Assembly: GCF_024529975.1 (NCBI RefSeq)
Contig: NZ_AP024897.1
Span: forward strand, 1,984,001-2,048,000
Source: Vibrio quintilis
GTDB taxonomy: Bacteria; Pseudomonadota; Gammaproteobacteria; Enterobacterales; Vibrionaceae
Direction of reading: 5' to 3'
Length of the DNA stretch: 64,000 nucleotides
The position numbers and the translations under genes are program-made. How positions within the stretch are numbered: the first letter of the stretch is position 1; the number at the start of each line of letters is the position of its first letter. This document shows, piece after piece, positions 46,202 to 55,885 of this stretch. Below the pieces are notes generated by a model, which was not told the DNA's origin, made no database searches, and worked only from the letters and a program-made list of their open reading frames with translations.

Positions 46202-46534
46202 ATGACACCACTGGTCTTTTTCAAATGTCTCGCTGAAGACACGCGGTTGAAAACACTGCTGTTAATCAGCAGGAATCAAGAACTTTGCGTTTGTGACTTG
46301 CAGGCAGCACTGCAATTGAGCCAGCCCAAGGTATCCCGGCATTTGGCTGAATTGCGTAAATGTGAGCTGGTGACAGATGAAAGACGGGGGAAATGGGTCT
46401 ACTATCGTCTTAACCCTTCTCTTCCGGATTGGGCAGTGGAAGTTCTGGATGTGTCAGAGAAGCACAATAACGACTATCTGAGCGACTGCCTGGAACGGCT
46501 TTCCTGTGCCTGCAACAGTGCATGCGTCTCATGA
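46202..46534 (+). CDS. arsR: ArsR/SmtB-family arsenical repressor
   Basis: 110 residues. Winged helix-turn-helix with the arsenite-sensing ELCVCDL motif (cysteines two apart) and the recognition helix QLSQPKVSRHLAELR. More cysteines at the C terminus (CLERLSCACNSAC) could add a second metal site. ATG 46202 follows GAGG by six bases and aligns with E. coli ArsR; GTG 46184 and ATG 46190 are in frame but not needed. It is the first gene of the ars operon. Confidence 0.93.
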   Translation: MTPLVFFKCLAEDTRLKTLLLISRNQELCVCDLQAALQLSQPKVSRHLAELRKCELVTDERRGKWVYYRLNPSLPDWAVEVLDVSEKHNNDYLSDCLERLSCACNSACVS

Positions 46535-46573
46535 TCCTGAAAATGATAACCAAACAGCTTCAAAGGGAGTTGC

Positions 46574-47305
46574 ATGATGAATCTTAATGATCTTTCGTTA
46601 CCGAATCTGGATGAGGCGCAGTTCCGGGAGCCGGATACACGGCACTTTGCGTCCTCATTGTCTCAGCATAAGCCGCGAATTCTTTTACTTTATGGTTCTT
46701 TGCGCCAGCGTTCTTTCAGCCGTCTGGTGATTGAAGAATCAGCCAGGCTGCTGATCCGGATGGGGGCCGAAGTGAAAATTTTTAATCCATCGGGATTGCC
46801 GTTGCCTGATGACGACGATGACACACATCCTAAAGTACAGGAATTGCGTGAACTGGTTTTGTGGTCGGAAGGGCAGGTCTGGTGCTCTCCGGAACGCCAC
46901 GGGGCAATGACCGGTATTATGAAAGCTCAGATTGACTGGATACCTTTGTCAATGGGCGCCGTTCGGCCGACGCAGGGAAAGACACTGGCAGTGATGCAGG
47001 TTTGTGGCGGTTCCCAGTCATTTAACGTGGTGAATCAGCTACGTGTTTTAGGGCGCTGGATGCGGATGATCACGATTCCGAATCAGTCTTCTGTTGCCAA
47101 AGCATTTCTTGAATTTGATGACAACGACAGGATGAAGCCTTCCGGTTACTACAACCGGATTGTAGATGTGCTGGAAGAGTTGATGAAATTTACGCTGATG
47201 ACACGGGATAACAGCCAGTATCTGGTGGAACGTTATTCTGAACGGGTAGAAACCGCTGAACAACTCATAGCCCGTGTGAATCAGACAGCCTCTGGGGAGA
47301 GATAA
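46574..47305 (+). CDS. arsH: ArsH NADPH:FMN oxidoreductase
   Basis: 243 residues, flavodoxin-like fold. [10 protein letters not shown] (about 42-51) binds FMN phosphate; the [21 protein letters not shown] block is diagnostic of ArsH. Family members oxidise trivalent methyl-arsenicals and reduce quinones or metals. AAGGGAG stands before the double ATG; it follows arsR by 39 bases and precedes acr3 by three. Confidence 0.94.
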   Translation: MMNLNDLSLPNLDEAQFREPDTRHFASSLSQHKPRILLLYGSLRQRSFSRLVIEESARLLIRMGAEVKIFNPSGLPLPDDDDDTHPKVQELRELVLWSEGQVWCSPERHGAMTGIMKAQIDWIPLSMGAVRPTQGKTLAVMQVCGGSQSFNVVNQLRVLGRWMRMITIPNQSSVAKAFLEFDDNDRMKPSGYYNRIVDVLEELMKFTLMTRDNSQYLVERYSERVETAEQLIARVNQTASGER

Positions 47306-47308
47306 AGA

Positions 47309-48334
47309 ATGGGACTTTTTGAACGTTATTTAACCGTCTGGGTTGCTCTGGCGATCATCGGTGGCATTGTGACCGGGAGCATGGCACCGGATATTTTTGC
47401 CACCATTGCCGGGCTGGAGTATGCCCACGTCAATATTGTGATTGCTGTGCTGATCTGGCTGATGATTTTTCCGATGATGGTGCAGGTGGATTTCACCTCG
47501 ATTAAAGATGTCGGTAAAAAGCCCAAAGGGCTGGTGTTGACGCTGGTGATCAACTGGCTGATCAAACCGTTTACAATGGCACTGCTTGGCTGGCTGTTTT
47601 TTAAGGGCATTTTTGCTGACTGGGTTGCACCGGAAACGGCGACAGAATATATCGCCGGGATGATTTTACTCGGTGTTGCACCCTGTACCGCGATGGTGTT
47701 TGTCTGGAGTCAGCTGACAAAAGGGGATGCGAATTATACCCTGGTTCAGGTTTCAATTAATGACATCATTATGATTTTTGCCTTTGCGCCAATTGCAGGA
47801 TTCCTGCTGGGTGTGACGGATATTACCGTGCCGTGGGACACTTTGTTGTTGTCTGTCGTCCTGTACGTGGTGATCCCGCTGTTTTTTGGCATGCTGTTGC
47901 GTAAGAAACTTGATAAGGCCAATGACCACTCACGTTTGAATCACTTTCTTTCTGTGATGAAACCCTGGTCTGTGATTGGCTTGCTGGCAACCGTGGTATT
48001 GCTGTTTGGTTTTCAGGCAGAAACCATTCTGAGTAACCCGGAAGCCATTGTCCTGATTGCAATACCTTTGCTGATTCAGACCTACACGATTTTTATTGTG
48101 GCTTACGGGCTGGCAAAACGGATGAAACTGCCGCATAACGTGGCAGCGCCGGCTTGTATGATTGGCACCTCAAACTTTTTTGAACTGGCTGTCGCTGTTG
48201 CTATTTCACTGTTCGGACTTCACTCCGGCGCTGCATTAGCGACGGTTGTCGGTGTATTAGTCGAAGTACCAGTGATGTTATCACTCGTGTGGTTTGCGAA
48301 CCGGACACGGCACTGGTTCCAGGCAAGCGTTTAA
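47309..48334 (+). CDS. arsB: ACR3-family arsenite efflux transporter
   Basis: 341 residues, ten membrane helices. [24 protein letters not shown] in the fourth helix region carries the essential cysteine of ACR3 transporters. It exports arsenite, driven by the proton gradient. Sequence is of the ACR3 family, not the E. coli ArsB family, although both are often given the arsB symbol. It is part of the ars operon. Confidence 0.95.
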   Translation: MGLFERYLTVWVALAIIGGIVTGSMAPDIFATIAGLEYAHVNIVIAVLIWLMIFPMMVQVDFTSIKDVGKKPKGLVLTLVINWLIKPFTMALLGWLFFKGIFADWVAPETATEYIAGMILLGVAPCTAMVFVWSQLTKGDANYTLVQVSINDIIMIFAFAPIAGFLLGVTDITVPWDTLLLSVVLYVVIPLFFGMLLRKKLDKANDHSRLNHFLSVMKPWSVIGLLATVVLLFGFQAETILSNPEAIVLIAIPLLIQTYTIFIVAYGLAKRMKLPHNVAAPACMIGTSNFFELAVAVAISLFGLHSGAALATVVGVLVEVPVMLSLVWFANRTRHWFQASV

Positions 48335-48353
48335 CTTTAAAGGAGAACAAGGA

Positions 48354-48773
48354 ATGGTTGTCATACACCATAATCCTGAGTGCGGCACATCGCGGAATGT
48401 GCTTCAGATTATCCGTGATGCAGGATATAACCCGGAAGTCATCGAATATCTGAATGAGGGCTGGAGCAGGCCTCAGTTGCTGGCGTTATTTGCAGCGGCC
48501 GGATTAACACCACGGACGGCATTAAGAACGTCAAAATCTCCGGCAAAGGAGCTGGGATTGCTTGATGAGAGTGTTTCTGATGAAGCGATTCTGGAAGCAA
48601 TGCTGGTTCACCCTGTGCTGGTTAACCGGCCGATTGTCTGTACAGAAAAAGGGGTGAAATTGTGTCGTCCGAGTGAAGCGGTGCTGGATCTGTTGGAAAA
48701 GTGGCCACCCGGACCGTTAGTGAAAGAAGACGGAGAAGTGATTATCGATGAGAACGGTAACCGTCTGATTTAA
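48354..48773 (+). CDS. arsC: Arsenate reductase, glutaredoxin-coupled
   Basis: 139 residues. HHNPECGTSRNVL (catalytic cysteine near residue 12), TALRTSKSPAKELGL, and a NRPIV segment match the ArsC/Spx-like fold of plasmid R773 ArsC. It reduces arsenate to arsenite for export by the ACR3 pump. ATG 48354 follows AAGGAG; the frame is open upstream into acr3 but starting there is not credible. Last gene of the operon, followed by a terminator. Confidence 0.94.
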   Translation: MVVIHHNPECGTSRNVLQIIRDAGYNPEVIEYLNEGWSRPQLLALFAAAGLTPRTALRTSKSPAKELGLLDESVSDEAILEAMLVHPVLVNRPIVCTEKGVKLCRPSEAVLDLLEKWPPGPLVKEDGEVIIDENGNRLI

Positions 48774-48842
48774 TGCAATTGCTCTTTCCCTGATTTTTTC
48801 AGATGAGCTCCTTTCTGATGACTGTTCAGAAGTCACAGAGTC

Positions 48843-48879
48843 AAAAGACCACTAACAGATGATGTTGGTGGTCTTTTTT
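48843..48879 (+). terminator. Terminator of the ars operon
   Basis: AAAAGACCACTAAC pairs with GTTGGTGGTCTTTT (one G-T pair) across a seven-base loop, ending in a T-run. Confidence 0.88.
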
Positions 48880-48940
48880 GTGATTGTTATTGCATATTTT
48901 GTCTACACTTTATTGTGTATTACCAAAGGGTTAGCAGTCT

Positions 48941-48957
48941 CAGGCCGTTTGGGTATA
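48941..48957. repeat. Degenerate half copy of the TATACCCAA repeat
   Basis: CAGGCCGTTTGGGTATA resembles the right end of the full elements. It sits 36 bases before the mannanase gene. Confidence 0.5.
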
Positions 48958-48992
48958 TTTAATTCAATTCTGTGAATCAAAATGAGTGACTA

Positions 48993-50165
48993 ATGAAAAA
49001 GAAACTAACCATCCTCAGTTCGGTATTGCTTTGCTCCCTGTCTTGTTCAGCACTGGCGGCCAGCCTGATTAACCGCAATGCAACCGCAGAAACGAAAAAC
49101 CTCTATTACAATCTTTCTAAACTCGGCCGCAAGGTGATGTTTGGCCACGAAGATTCTCTGGCCTATGGCACCCAATGGTGGGGAAAAGGCCGTAAAGCAG
49201 CGCTGAATTCTGATATTAAACTGGTCAGTGGCGCTTTTCCGGCAGTTTTTGGTGCTGATCTGGGGGGGATTGGTACCGGCCATGAGAAAAATCTTGATGG
49301 CGTTAAATTTTCTGATTATCGCTATTATATTCAGCAAAACTTCCTGTTGGGCGGTGTTAATACGATTTCATGGCACATGTACAGCCCGGTTGATTTGCAT
49401 GATGCATGGATTAAAAAATCCTATGTACATGATCTGATACCCGGCGGAAAGCATCATGACAGACTGATCACTTTTCTGGATAGCTTTATTCATTTTAATC
49501 AGGGACTGAAAGTCAATCAGAGCGGTAAGAAGATTTGGATACCGGTCATTTTCCGTCCGTGGCATGAACATAACGGTGACTGGTTCTGGTGGGGAAAAGG
49601 CCACACCTCAGAGCAGGACTATATTGCATTATGGAAGTTCACCGTTGATTACCTGAACAGCAAAGGCCAGAACAATCTGATTTATGAGTTTTCCCCGGAT
49701 CGTTCCCGGCTGGATATGAATCATTTCGAAGCTTCTTATCTGTACGGTTATGCCGGCGATAAATATGTCGATATCCTCGGCTATGATAATTATTGGGATC
49801 TGGGACATCCGGCGAATCAGCTGCCGGCTGAGAAACAGCAGGCGTTGTTTGTTCAGGGATTAGAAAAGCTGACCGATCTGGCGGCAAAGAAAGACAAAGT
49901 ATCAGCATTGTCAGAAGGCGGGCAGGAAGGGGTGACTGAAGCGCATTTCTGGACTCAGCGTTTCTCTGCCGGTATTTTTGCCAACCGTAAAACCTCCCGG
50001 ATTTCTTATGCATTGGTCTGGCGCAATAACAATGAATCCGATGGACAAAAAGGCCATTTCTTCGGCACTTATCCTCACCAGAAAAACGCGGATGATTTCA
50101 GGTATTTTTACCAAAATCCTAATATCGTCCTGATGGATACGATTCCTGATCTTTATCATCGCTGA
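48993..50165 (+). CDS. Secreted GH26 endo-beta-1,4-mannanase
   Basis: 390 residues: signal peptide to about ALA-22, then one GH26 (beta/alpha)8 domain. The acid/base Glu192 is in FRPWHEHNGDWFWWG, the nucleophile Glu308 in ALSEGG, and SWHMYSP and LGYDNYW are further family blocks. It cuts mannan or glucomannan backbones of plants and some algae. No carbohydrate-binding module or sugar transporter is adjacent. Cysteines in the signal region do not form a proper lipobox, so I take it as soluble and exported. Confidence 0.92.
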   Translation: MKKKLTILSSVLLCSLSCSALAASLINRNATAETKNLYYNLSKLGRKVMFGHEDSLAYGTQWWGKGRKAALNSDIKLVSGAFPAVFGADLGGIGTGHEKNLDGVKFSDYRYYIQQNFLLGGVNTISWHMYSPVDLHDAWIKKSYVHDLIPGGKHHDRLITFLDSFIHFNQGLKVNQSGKKIWIPVIFRPWHEHNGDWFWWGKGHTSEQDYIALWKFTVDYLNSKGQNNLIYEFSPDRSRLDMNHFEASYLYGYAGDKYVDILGYDNYWDLGHPANQLPAEKQQALFVQGLEKLTDLAAKKDKVSALSEGGQEGVTEAHFWTQRFSAGIFANRKTSRISYALVWRNNNESDGQKGHFFGTYPHQKNADDFRYFYQNPNIVLMDTIPDLYHR

Positions 50166-50476
50166 TGTCACGCCTGGATAAACCGGCAGAAGGCCCGAAA
50201 TTCCTGTTCCTGAATCAACGGACTTTGGTTATCCGGGTCTGATTATCAGGAATGGGAGACTCAAATCGTTGTCAGATCGCCGCTTCGGAGGATTTCTGCT
50301 GCAAGAGGGCCGGTAGCCGGTATTATGCCGTGCTGGATGTATTTTATAGTTGGTGTCTGGCGTGAATAGGTATGAACCCGTATGCTTTGGAATCATGGGA
50401 TCTCTCTTCAAATAGCACACTTTTTCTTAATGGCAGTTCCCCTTACAAGATAACTCCCCAAACCTTCCAAACTACG
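50166..50476. other. Intergenic region after the mannanase gene
   Basis: About 310 bases with no convincing gene; a 63-codon frame on the minus strand lacks a ribosome binding site and family features. It ends at an IS200-end-like hairpin. Confidence 0.4.
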
Positions 50477-50516
50477 ATATGAAAAACCTCCGGCTATGCC
50501 GGAGGATTGTTTTTTT
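50477..50516. terminator. IS200-end-like hairpin acting as bidirectional terminator
   Basis: CCTCCGGC-TAT-GCCGGAGG forms a perfect 8-bp stem followed by a T-run and preceded by five A. The 32 bases 50477-50508 are identical to 57964-57995 at the right end of the IS200-type element. It overlaps the stop codon region of the convergent M32 peptidase gene and probably ends its transcript. Confidence 0.75.
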
Positions 50517-51993
50517 ACAGGTAGCGATTTCGCAAGTGGTCCTGGAAGTGCTGGGCATTAAGTGTTTCACCTGTCGCTTGCTTTACCAACTCGTCGGTAG
50601 TTAACAAGCTGCCTTTGCTCCATATGTTATCAGACAACCAGTTAAAAACAGGGGAGAGGTCACCACTTCGTATCGCAGTGTCAACATCAATCGTCTTCTT
50701 CATCGCCGCCATAAACTGAGCCGCGTACATTGCGCCTAATGTATAACTCGGAAAGTAGCCGAAGCTGCCATCAGTCCAGTGGATATCCTGCATACAGCCA
50801 TTTTTATAGTTATCCCGGGTTGTCAGACCCAGATAGCTCTGCATTTTTTGATCCCACAGGTCCGGCACATCGGTATGTTTAATCACTCCGTTCATGAGAT
50901 CCCGTTCAATTTCATAACGCAGGATCACATGGGCCGGGTAGGTGAGCTCATCGGCATCCACCCGGATAAAGCCTTTGTTAACGCGGGTATAGAGTTTCTG
51001 CAGGTTGTCTTCTGTGAAAGCCGGATTACCCTGGGATTCAAGCATCTCAGCGGCGAGTGACGAGATGGATTGAATAAACGCCGGATGACGTCCTAACTGC
51101 ATTTCAAAGAACAGAGACTGTGATTCATGAATCCCCATTGAACGCGCTTCGCCTGCGGGAACACCTGCTAATTGTTCCGGTAGTCCCTGTTCATAGCGGG
51201 CATGACCCGTTTCATGAATAATTCCCATCAGTGCCTGGGTAAAGTCAGATTCATCATAACGGGTTGTAATCCTGACATCCGTCGGTACGCCACCACAGAA
51301 CGGGTGAACACTCTCATCTAACCGGCCATGATCGAAATTAAACTGCAGCCGTTTCATCACTTCCATACCCAATGATTTCTGCTGAGATGCAGGGAAAGGG
51401 CCGGCAGGGATTAAAACTGAGTCCGCTTGCTGCTGTTCAATCACCTGATTAATCAGGTCTGGCAGCCATTGTTTCGTATCACCAAACAAGGTATCAAGAG
51501 AAGCGGTGCTGGTTCCGGGTTCATAAAGTTGCAGCATCGCATCATAAGGGGAACACTGGTTCGCTTCAGCCCGGATTTGAGCTTCCTCACGGGACAGCTC
51601 AACCACGGTTTTCCAGTTGTTTTCAAATCCCGGCCAGTCATTCTCCTGTCGCTGCGTCCGCCATGCATGTTCACAGGCTGAACCTGCCAGTGATTTAGCC
51701 CGGACTAAATCTTCAGGGATGACTGTGGCGAGTTGCCACTGACGTCTGCATTCTCTGAGAATCGCCTGTTCTGTGGCTGTCAGGTTTTCATTTCCGGCTT
51801 CAGTGAACCACTCTTCCAGTTGCGGTGCCGTGGAAAGCTGATGAATGTGGCGGGCCAGTTCAGCCAATGCCTCAGAACGGGCCTGATTGCCACCGGATGG
51901 CATATTCGACGCGGCATCCCAGCCGAGCATGGCTTGTGCGTGGGAGAAGTGTGAGATTTGCTGGTAATGCTGGGTTATTTTTTTTAATGACAT
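50515..51993 (-). CDS. M32-family metallocarboxypeptidase (Taq type)
   Basis: 492 residues, the normal length. HETGH (near residue 263) supplies two zinc ligands and the catalytic Glu; the glutamate in GIHESQSLFFE provides the third ligand. GWDAASNMP at the N terminus and GYFPSYTLGAMYAAQ near the C terminus are family blocks. It is a cytoplasmic enzyme that trims C-terminal residues from peptides. It stands alone. Confidence 0.93.
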   Translation of the reverse strand: MSLKKITQHYQQISHFSHAQAMLGWDAASNMPSGGNQARSEALAELARHIHQLSTAPQLEEWFTEAGNENLTATEQAILRECRRQWQLATVIPEDLVRAKSLAGSACEHAWRTQRQENDWPGFENNWKTVVELSREEAQIRAEANQCSPYDAMLQLYEPGTSTASLDTLFGDTKQWLPDLINQVIEQQQADSVLIPAGPFPASQQKSLGMEVMKRLQFNFDHGRLDESVHPFCGGVPTDVRITTRYDESDFTQALMGIIHETGHARYEQGLPEQLAGVPAGEARSMGIHESQSLFFEMQLGRHPAFIQSISSLAAEMLESQGNPAFTEDNLQKLYTRVNKGFIRVDADELTYPAHVILRYEIERDLMNGVIKHTDVPDLWDQKMQSYLGLTTRDNYKNGCMQDIHWTDGSFGYFPSYTLGAMYAAQFMAAMKKTIDVDTAIRSGDLSPVFNWLSDNIWSKGSLLTTDELVKQATGETLNAQHFQDHLRNRYL

Positions 51994-52432
51994 GACAGTA
52001 AATTCTCTTTGTCAGGAATATCAGATCTGATGATTATCACAGAATCTTTTGTCTGTCATCCTAAAGTCTCTGTCAAAGCTGTCCGCACAGTTTTAGTTCG
52101 ACACCGGTTTTTCGGAATTGGGATTAATTTGGCTGAAATGTAAACAAAATCAACATGAATTATGTTAAGTGAGTTGCAATTAAATGCTTTACTTCAAATT
52201 TTTTCAAAAAGAAACTAAGTGAAATAAAATAAATTGCATAAAATGCGATTCGTTTTTTTTGAGTTCGAATACAAAGGTTATTCACATGTCAGTTTTTTCA
52301 GGCTTAGGATTTTCAGTAAGAATGTCCAGAGGAGGGCTCTTCGTCGTCTTCGGTAACTACAATACGAATATTATGTCCCAGTGGATGAATGTGTCTATGA
52401 CTGGCCATCTGAATTAATGGAGTAAGCTCATT
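51994..52432. other. Divergent intergenic region
   Basis: About 440 AT-rich bases between the M32 gene and the DUF4123 gene. No gene or strong hairpin is visible. It must hold both promoters, but I could not place them with confidence. Confidence 0.4.
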
Positions 52433-53281
52433 ATGATGTATCAGTTTGATCCGGTGATTCCGGAAATTAAAGCAAAAAACACAGAAACCCTTTATCTGCT
52501 GATTGATGGCGCGCAATTAACTGATTTAAGTCAGTTACCTTCTCATATCTCTCCTGTACCGGTGTATTGCTATCTGGTGTGTGAAGAATTAAACCGGATT
52601 TCTCCATATCTTTTTCAGGCTACACCGGATATAAAGCAGTGGTTTATTGCGCAAAACCAACCAACAGCCGGCTTCTTTTTCAGCTCTTTATGGGGTGCCG
52701 AAGAGCTGGTGCAACACTTTCACCAGTTGATTCAGGTTAATTCTCCTTATAATACGCAAACTTATCTGAAAATGGCGCATTCAGAAGTTGCCTGGGCACT
52801 TTTGAAAACAAAATGTCAGCTCTTCTGGGAGCCGATGGAAACCGCATGGTTGCCAACCCGGATGGGCTGGAAAGTGCTGACTCATCCTGAAGATACCGGG
52901 AATAAAAGTGCTGAAGCACCATTGAATCTGGATAAAGAGCAGTGGATGCTGTTTGATGAGATTGCGTGGCGAAACTTACTGGAAAAAATCCACCGTCATG
53001 TTTGCAGACATTTTCCCGATATGCTGAAACAGGAATTTTTTGATCTGTGGATCGATGCGCATGCGCGTATCGCGCATCAGAAAGGATTTACGACCGCGTG
53101 GGATCAATTACGTTATTTCAACATTATTGGTCTGTTGGGCGAACAATCCGTCACTTCTGAAATATATCCGGATATTTACCATCTGGTTCACTTTACTTCG
53201 AAGGACAGTCCTGCTCAACGAATTCAGCGGGCAGAAAAGCTGGCACTTCAGTACGCTGAGCCGGAAATAAATCATAGCTGA
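52433..53281 (+). CDS. DUF4123-domain protein (candidate type VI effector adaptor)
   Basis: 282 residues. The N-terminal 130 residues (TLYLLIDGAQ, LFQATPDIKQWF, GFFFSSLWGAEELVQHFHQLIQV) match DUF4123, the Tap/Tec adaptor family that loads effectors onto VgrG in type VI secretion. The C-terminal half is helical and unassigned. No signal peptide or membrane helix. It is followed by a phospholipase C-like gene after 101 bases. No vgrG, hcp or PAAR gene is in the window, so the module is an orphan if it works this way. Confidence 0.72.
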   Translation: MMYQFDPVIPEIKAKNTETLYLLIDGAQLTDLSQLPSHISPVPVYCYLVCEELNRISPYLFQATPDIKQWFIAQNQPTAGFFFSSLWGAEELVQHFHQLIQVNSPYNTQTYLKMAHSEVAWALLKTKCQLFWEPMETAWLPTRMGWKVLTHPEDTGNKSAEAPLNLDKEQWMLFDEIAWRNLLEKIHRHVCRHFPDMLKQEFFDLWIDAHARIAHQKGFTTAWDQLRYFNIIGLLGEQSVTSEIYPDIYHLVHFTSKDSPAQRIQRAEKLALQYAEPEINHS

Positions 53282-53382
53282 ATATCAGATTGATGAAGAT
53301 ACTTTCAGGTAACATTCTTCTTTATGTAACATACTTCGGGTAATTTTATTTTCATTGACCTGAGAATCAGTCTGAAAAACCA

Positions 53383-54312
53383 ATGCCCGGAGCTTTTGCC
53401 CATATTGTTGCCGTCAATCAGGCTTTTTGTGATCAAAACCTGAAAACGACTTTTCCAAGCCGCATCCGGCGGATTCTGACGGTTTACCAACGCTATACCG
53501 AGCTGGGTGCTGTGTCTCCTGATTTTCCTTATCTGAAGATTACGGACAGTCATCAGGCTGAATGGGCAAACCGGATGCATTACCAGCAGGTTGGCGTTTT
53601 GTTGCTCAGGATGATTGAACGGGTCCGGCAAATGAGCGGAGAACCTCAGGACAGGGCATTTGCCTGGTTAAGTGGTTTTCTGGCCCATGTGATTACCGAT
53701 ATCACCATTCATCCGGTCATTGAACTGAAAGTCGGGCACTATGCTCAAAATAAGATTCAGCACCGTCAGTGTGAAATGCATCAGGACGCCTTTATCTGGC
53801 AGAGGATGGGTATGGGGCATATCGGCAGTATTGAGCGTATGTCCCGTCACTTACTTCACTGTGCGGATGTCTCTTCACCGCAGCAGCTTGATCAATCGAT
53901 TCAACATTTATGGTATGCATCTTTGCTTGATGTTTTCGGAGAGTCAGAAGCCGCGCCTGATATCAATGGCTGGTTTCGTGGATTTGTCCGGGTGATCGGG
54001 CTGGTTGAAGATCAGTACCGGTTGTTTCCTTTTTCCCGTCATGTGGCAGCATTTTTAGGTCTGGTCTATCCGGAAACGGATAAGATTGAATCTGATTATA
54101 TTGACCGGCTGCCAACGCCGTTTGGTTATCAGCACTATGATCAGGTGTTTGATTTTGCGGTCAGCCATATTCTTGAATATCAGGCGTTACTGTCTGAAGC
54201 GGTCTTTCATGATGGCAGGGTCAACTGGTTAAAAAACTGGAATCTTGATACCGGATACAGTGAAGAGGGTGAACTGACTGTGTGGCAAAAACAAAGTGAA
54301 AATGTTGCCTGA
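53383..54312 (+). CDS. Zinc-dependent phospholipase C-like protein
   Basis: 309 residues starting MPGAFAHI, a hallmark of the zinc-dependent phospholipase C family (Zn_dep_PLPC). Candidate zinc ligands are His7, Asp47 (GAVSPDFPY), His102, Asp106 and His110 (FLAHVITDITIH). The rest is helical. There is no signal peptide, so secretion, if any, must use another route such as the type VI system suggested by the DUF4123 neighbour. A housekeeping hydrolase is the other option. The ribosome binding site is weak, and no immunity-type gene follows on this strand. Confidence 0.75.
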   Translation: MPGAFAHIVAVNQAFCDQNLKTTFPSRIRRILTVYQRYTELGAVSPDFPYLKITDSHQAEWANRMHYQQVGVLLLRMIERVRQMSGEPQDRAFAWLSGFLAHVITDITIHPVIELKVGHYAQNKIQHRQCEMHQDAFIWQRMGMGHIGSIERMSRHLLHCADVSSPQQLDQSIQHLWYASLLDVFGESEAAPDINGWFRGFVRVIGLVEDQYRLFPFSRHVAAFLGLVYPETDKIESDYIDRLPTPFGYQHYDQVFDFAVSHILEYQALLSEAVFHDGRVNWLKNWNLDTGYSEEGELTVWQKQSENVA

Positions 54313-54347
54313 TTTGTCCGTTTCTTCTCCCTGAACAGACTGAAAGC

Positions 54348-54379
54348 AAAAAAAAACCACCTGCGGTGTGCAGGTGGTT
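54348..54379 (-). terminator. Terminator of the alanine/glycine symporter gene
   Basis: On the minus strand a perfect 10-bp stem (AACCACCTGC / GCAGGTGGTT) with a five-base loop is followed by nine T. Confidence 0.9.
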
Positions 54380-54385
54380 CCTGAT

Positions 54386-55771
54386 TCAGGAAGAGTGACT
54401 GACGGATGCAGTCTTTGTGCTGCCGAATCGATCTGAGTTGAAATACATTTTTGTTTCTTCGATCACCACACGTCTGAGCAGGATGAGTCCGATCAGATTC
54501 GGAATGGCCATCAGGCCGTTGACTATATCGGCAATAATCCAGATGAGATCCAGATGTAAAAATGCACCAGAAGCAATCAGGCCGATGAAGACGACTTTAT
54601 AGGGCAGAATGCCTTTGGTTCCGAATAAGAAAACAACACATCGCTCACCATAATAGTTCCAGCCAAGAATCGTGGTGAACGCAAAGAAGATCAGACCAAT
54701 TGAGACTAGCAACGGCCCAACCGTTTCAGAGTTCAGGCCCACGGTAAAGGCATGCGTTGTCATGGCCGCACCGGAGAAATCACTCTGCCATGCACCGGTC
54801 AGAATTAATGCCAGCCCCGTCATGGTACAAATCAGAATCGTATCAAAGAAGGTGCCGGTCATCGAAATCAGGCCCTGTCTGACGCAAGAGTCTGTTTTAG
54901 CGGCGGCGGCGGCCATCGGTGCACTTCCCAGCCCTGATTCATTTGAGAATACCCCGCGGGCAACGCCGGACTGAATCGCCAGCATAATGGTAGCTCCGGC
55001 AAAGCCACCGGTTGCTGCACTGCTGCTGAAAGCAGACTGAATCACCAGCTGAATCGCCGGGATCAAATGTTCTGACTGATTGAAAAGGATGAACAGACAG
55101 GCCGTAATATAAAACACTGCCATCACCGGGACAATTTTGCTTGCCACATTGGAAATCCAGCGGATGCCACCAATCGTTACCACGGCAACCAGCGTCGTGA
55201 GGATGGCTGCTGTGACTTCGCGTGAAATGCCAAATGAAATCTGTGACGCGTCAACAATCGCATTCACCTGAGGGAAAGTACCGATACCGAAGAAAGCGAC
55301 ACCGATAGCAAATACAGCGAACGCGGTCGCCAGAAATCCGGAACCCACACCATATTTCAGAAAATACATCGGCCCGCCGACCATCTGGCCTTTGTCATCT
55401 TTCCTGCGGTATTTGATCGCGAGCAGGCACTCAGCGTATTTCGTTGCCATCCCGAAAACGGCAGCAAACCACATCCAGAACAGCGCGCCGGGACCACCTA
55501 ACTTGATGGCGGTTGCCACACCGACAATATTCCCGGTGCCGATGGTGGCTGAAAGTGCAGTACACAAAGCTGCGAAGCTTGACACATCCCCCTGATTACC
55601 GCTTTGTGATGAGCGGCCAAACACCATTTTCAGTGCAGTGGGTAATTGACGAAACTGAAGTAGTCCGAGGCTGAGTGTAAAATAGATACCGGTGCCAACC
55701 AGAAGAATCAGCAAGGGTGGTCCCCAGATAAAATGATCAATTTGATTTAAAAAGTGTTGCAGGTTTGTCAT
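54386..55771 (-). CDS. Sodium:alanine/glycine symporter (AGCS family)
   Basis: 461 residues, about eleven membrane helices. ALCTALSATIGTGNIVGVATAI, GGPGALFWMWFAAVFGMATKYAE and VARGVFSNESGLGSAPMAAAAA are the AGCS signatures. It imports alanine or glycine with sodium. A tandem glycine riboswitch in the leader points to glycine as the main substrate and signal. AAGGGGAG precedes the ATG. Confidence 0.94.
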   Translation of the reverse strand: MTNLQHFLNQIDHFIWGPPLLILLVGTGIYFTLSLGLLQFRQLPTALKMVFGRSSQSGNQGDVSSFAALCTALSATIGTGNIVGVATAIKLGGPGALFWMWFAAVFGMATKYAECLLAIKYRRKDDKGQMVGGPMYFLKYGVGSGFLATAFAVFAIGVAFFGIGTFPQVNAIVDASQISFGISREVTAAILTTLVAVVTIGGIRWISNVASKIVPVMAVFYITACLFILFNQSEHLIPAIQLVIQSAFSSSAATGGFAGATIMLAIQSGVARGVFSNESGLGSAPMAAAAAKTDSCVRQGLISMTGTFFDTILICTMTGLALILTGAWQSDFSGAAMTTHAFTVGLNSETVGPLLVSIGLIFFAFTTILGWNYYGERCVVFLFGTKGILPYKVVFIGLIASGAFLHLDLIWIIADIVNGLMAIPNLIGLILLRRVVIEETKMYFNSDRFGSTKTASVSHSS

Positions 55772-55885
55772 GTTCTCCCCTTAAAAAATATAAACCTAAG
55801 GAGAAGAGGGAAGGTCGAAAATTACAAGGGCGGATATGAGCGGGACGCATCATCCGGTCAGATATCTGATCATCGTTTTGGGGCC

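Noticed and set aside
50229..50420. 63-codon minus-strand frame after the mannanase gene
   Set aside because: No ribosome binding site, no recognisable motif, and low complexity.
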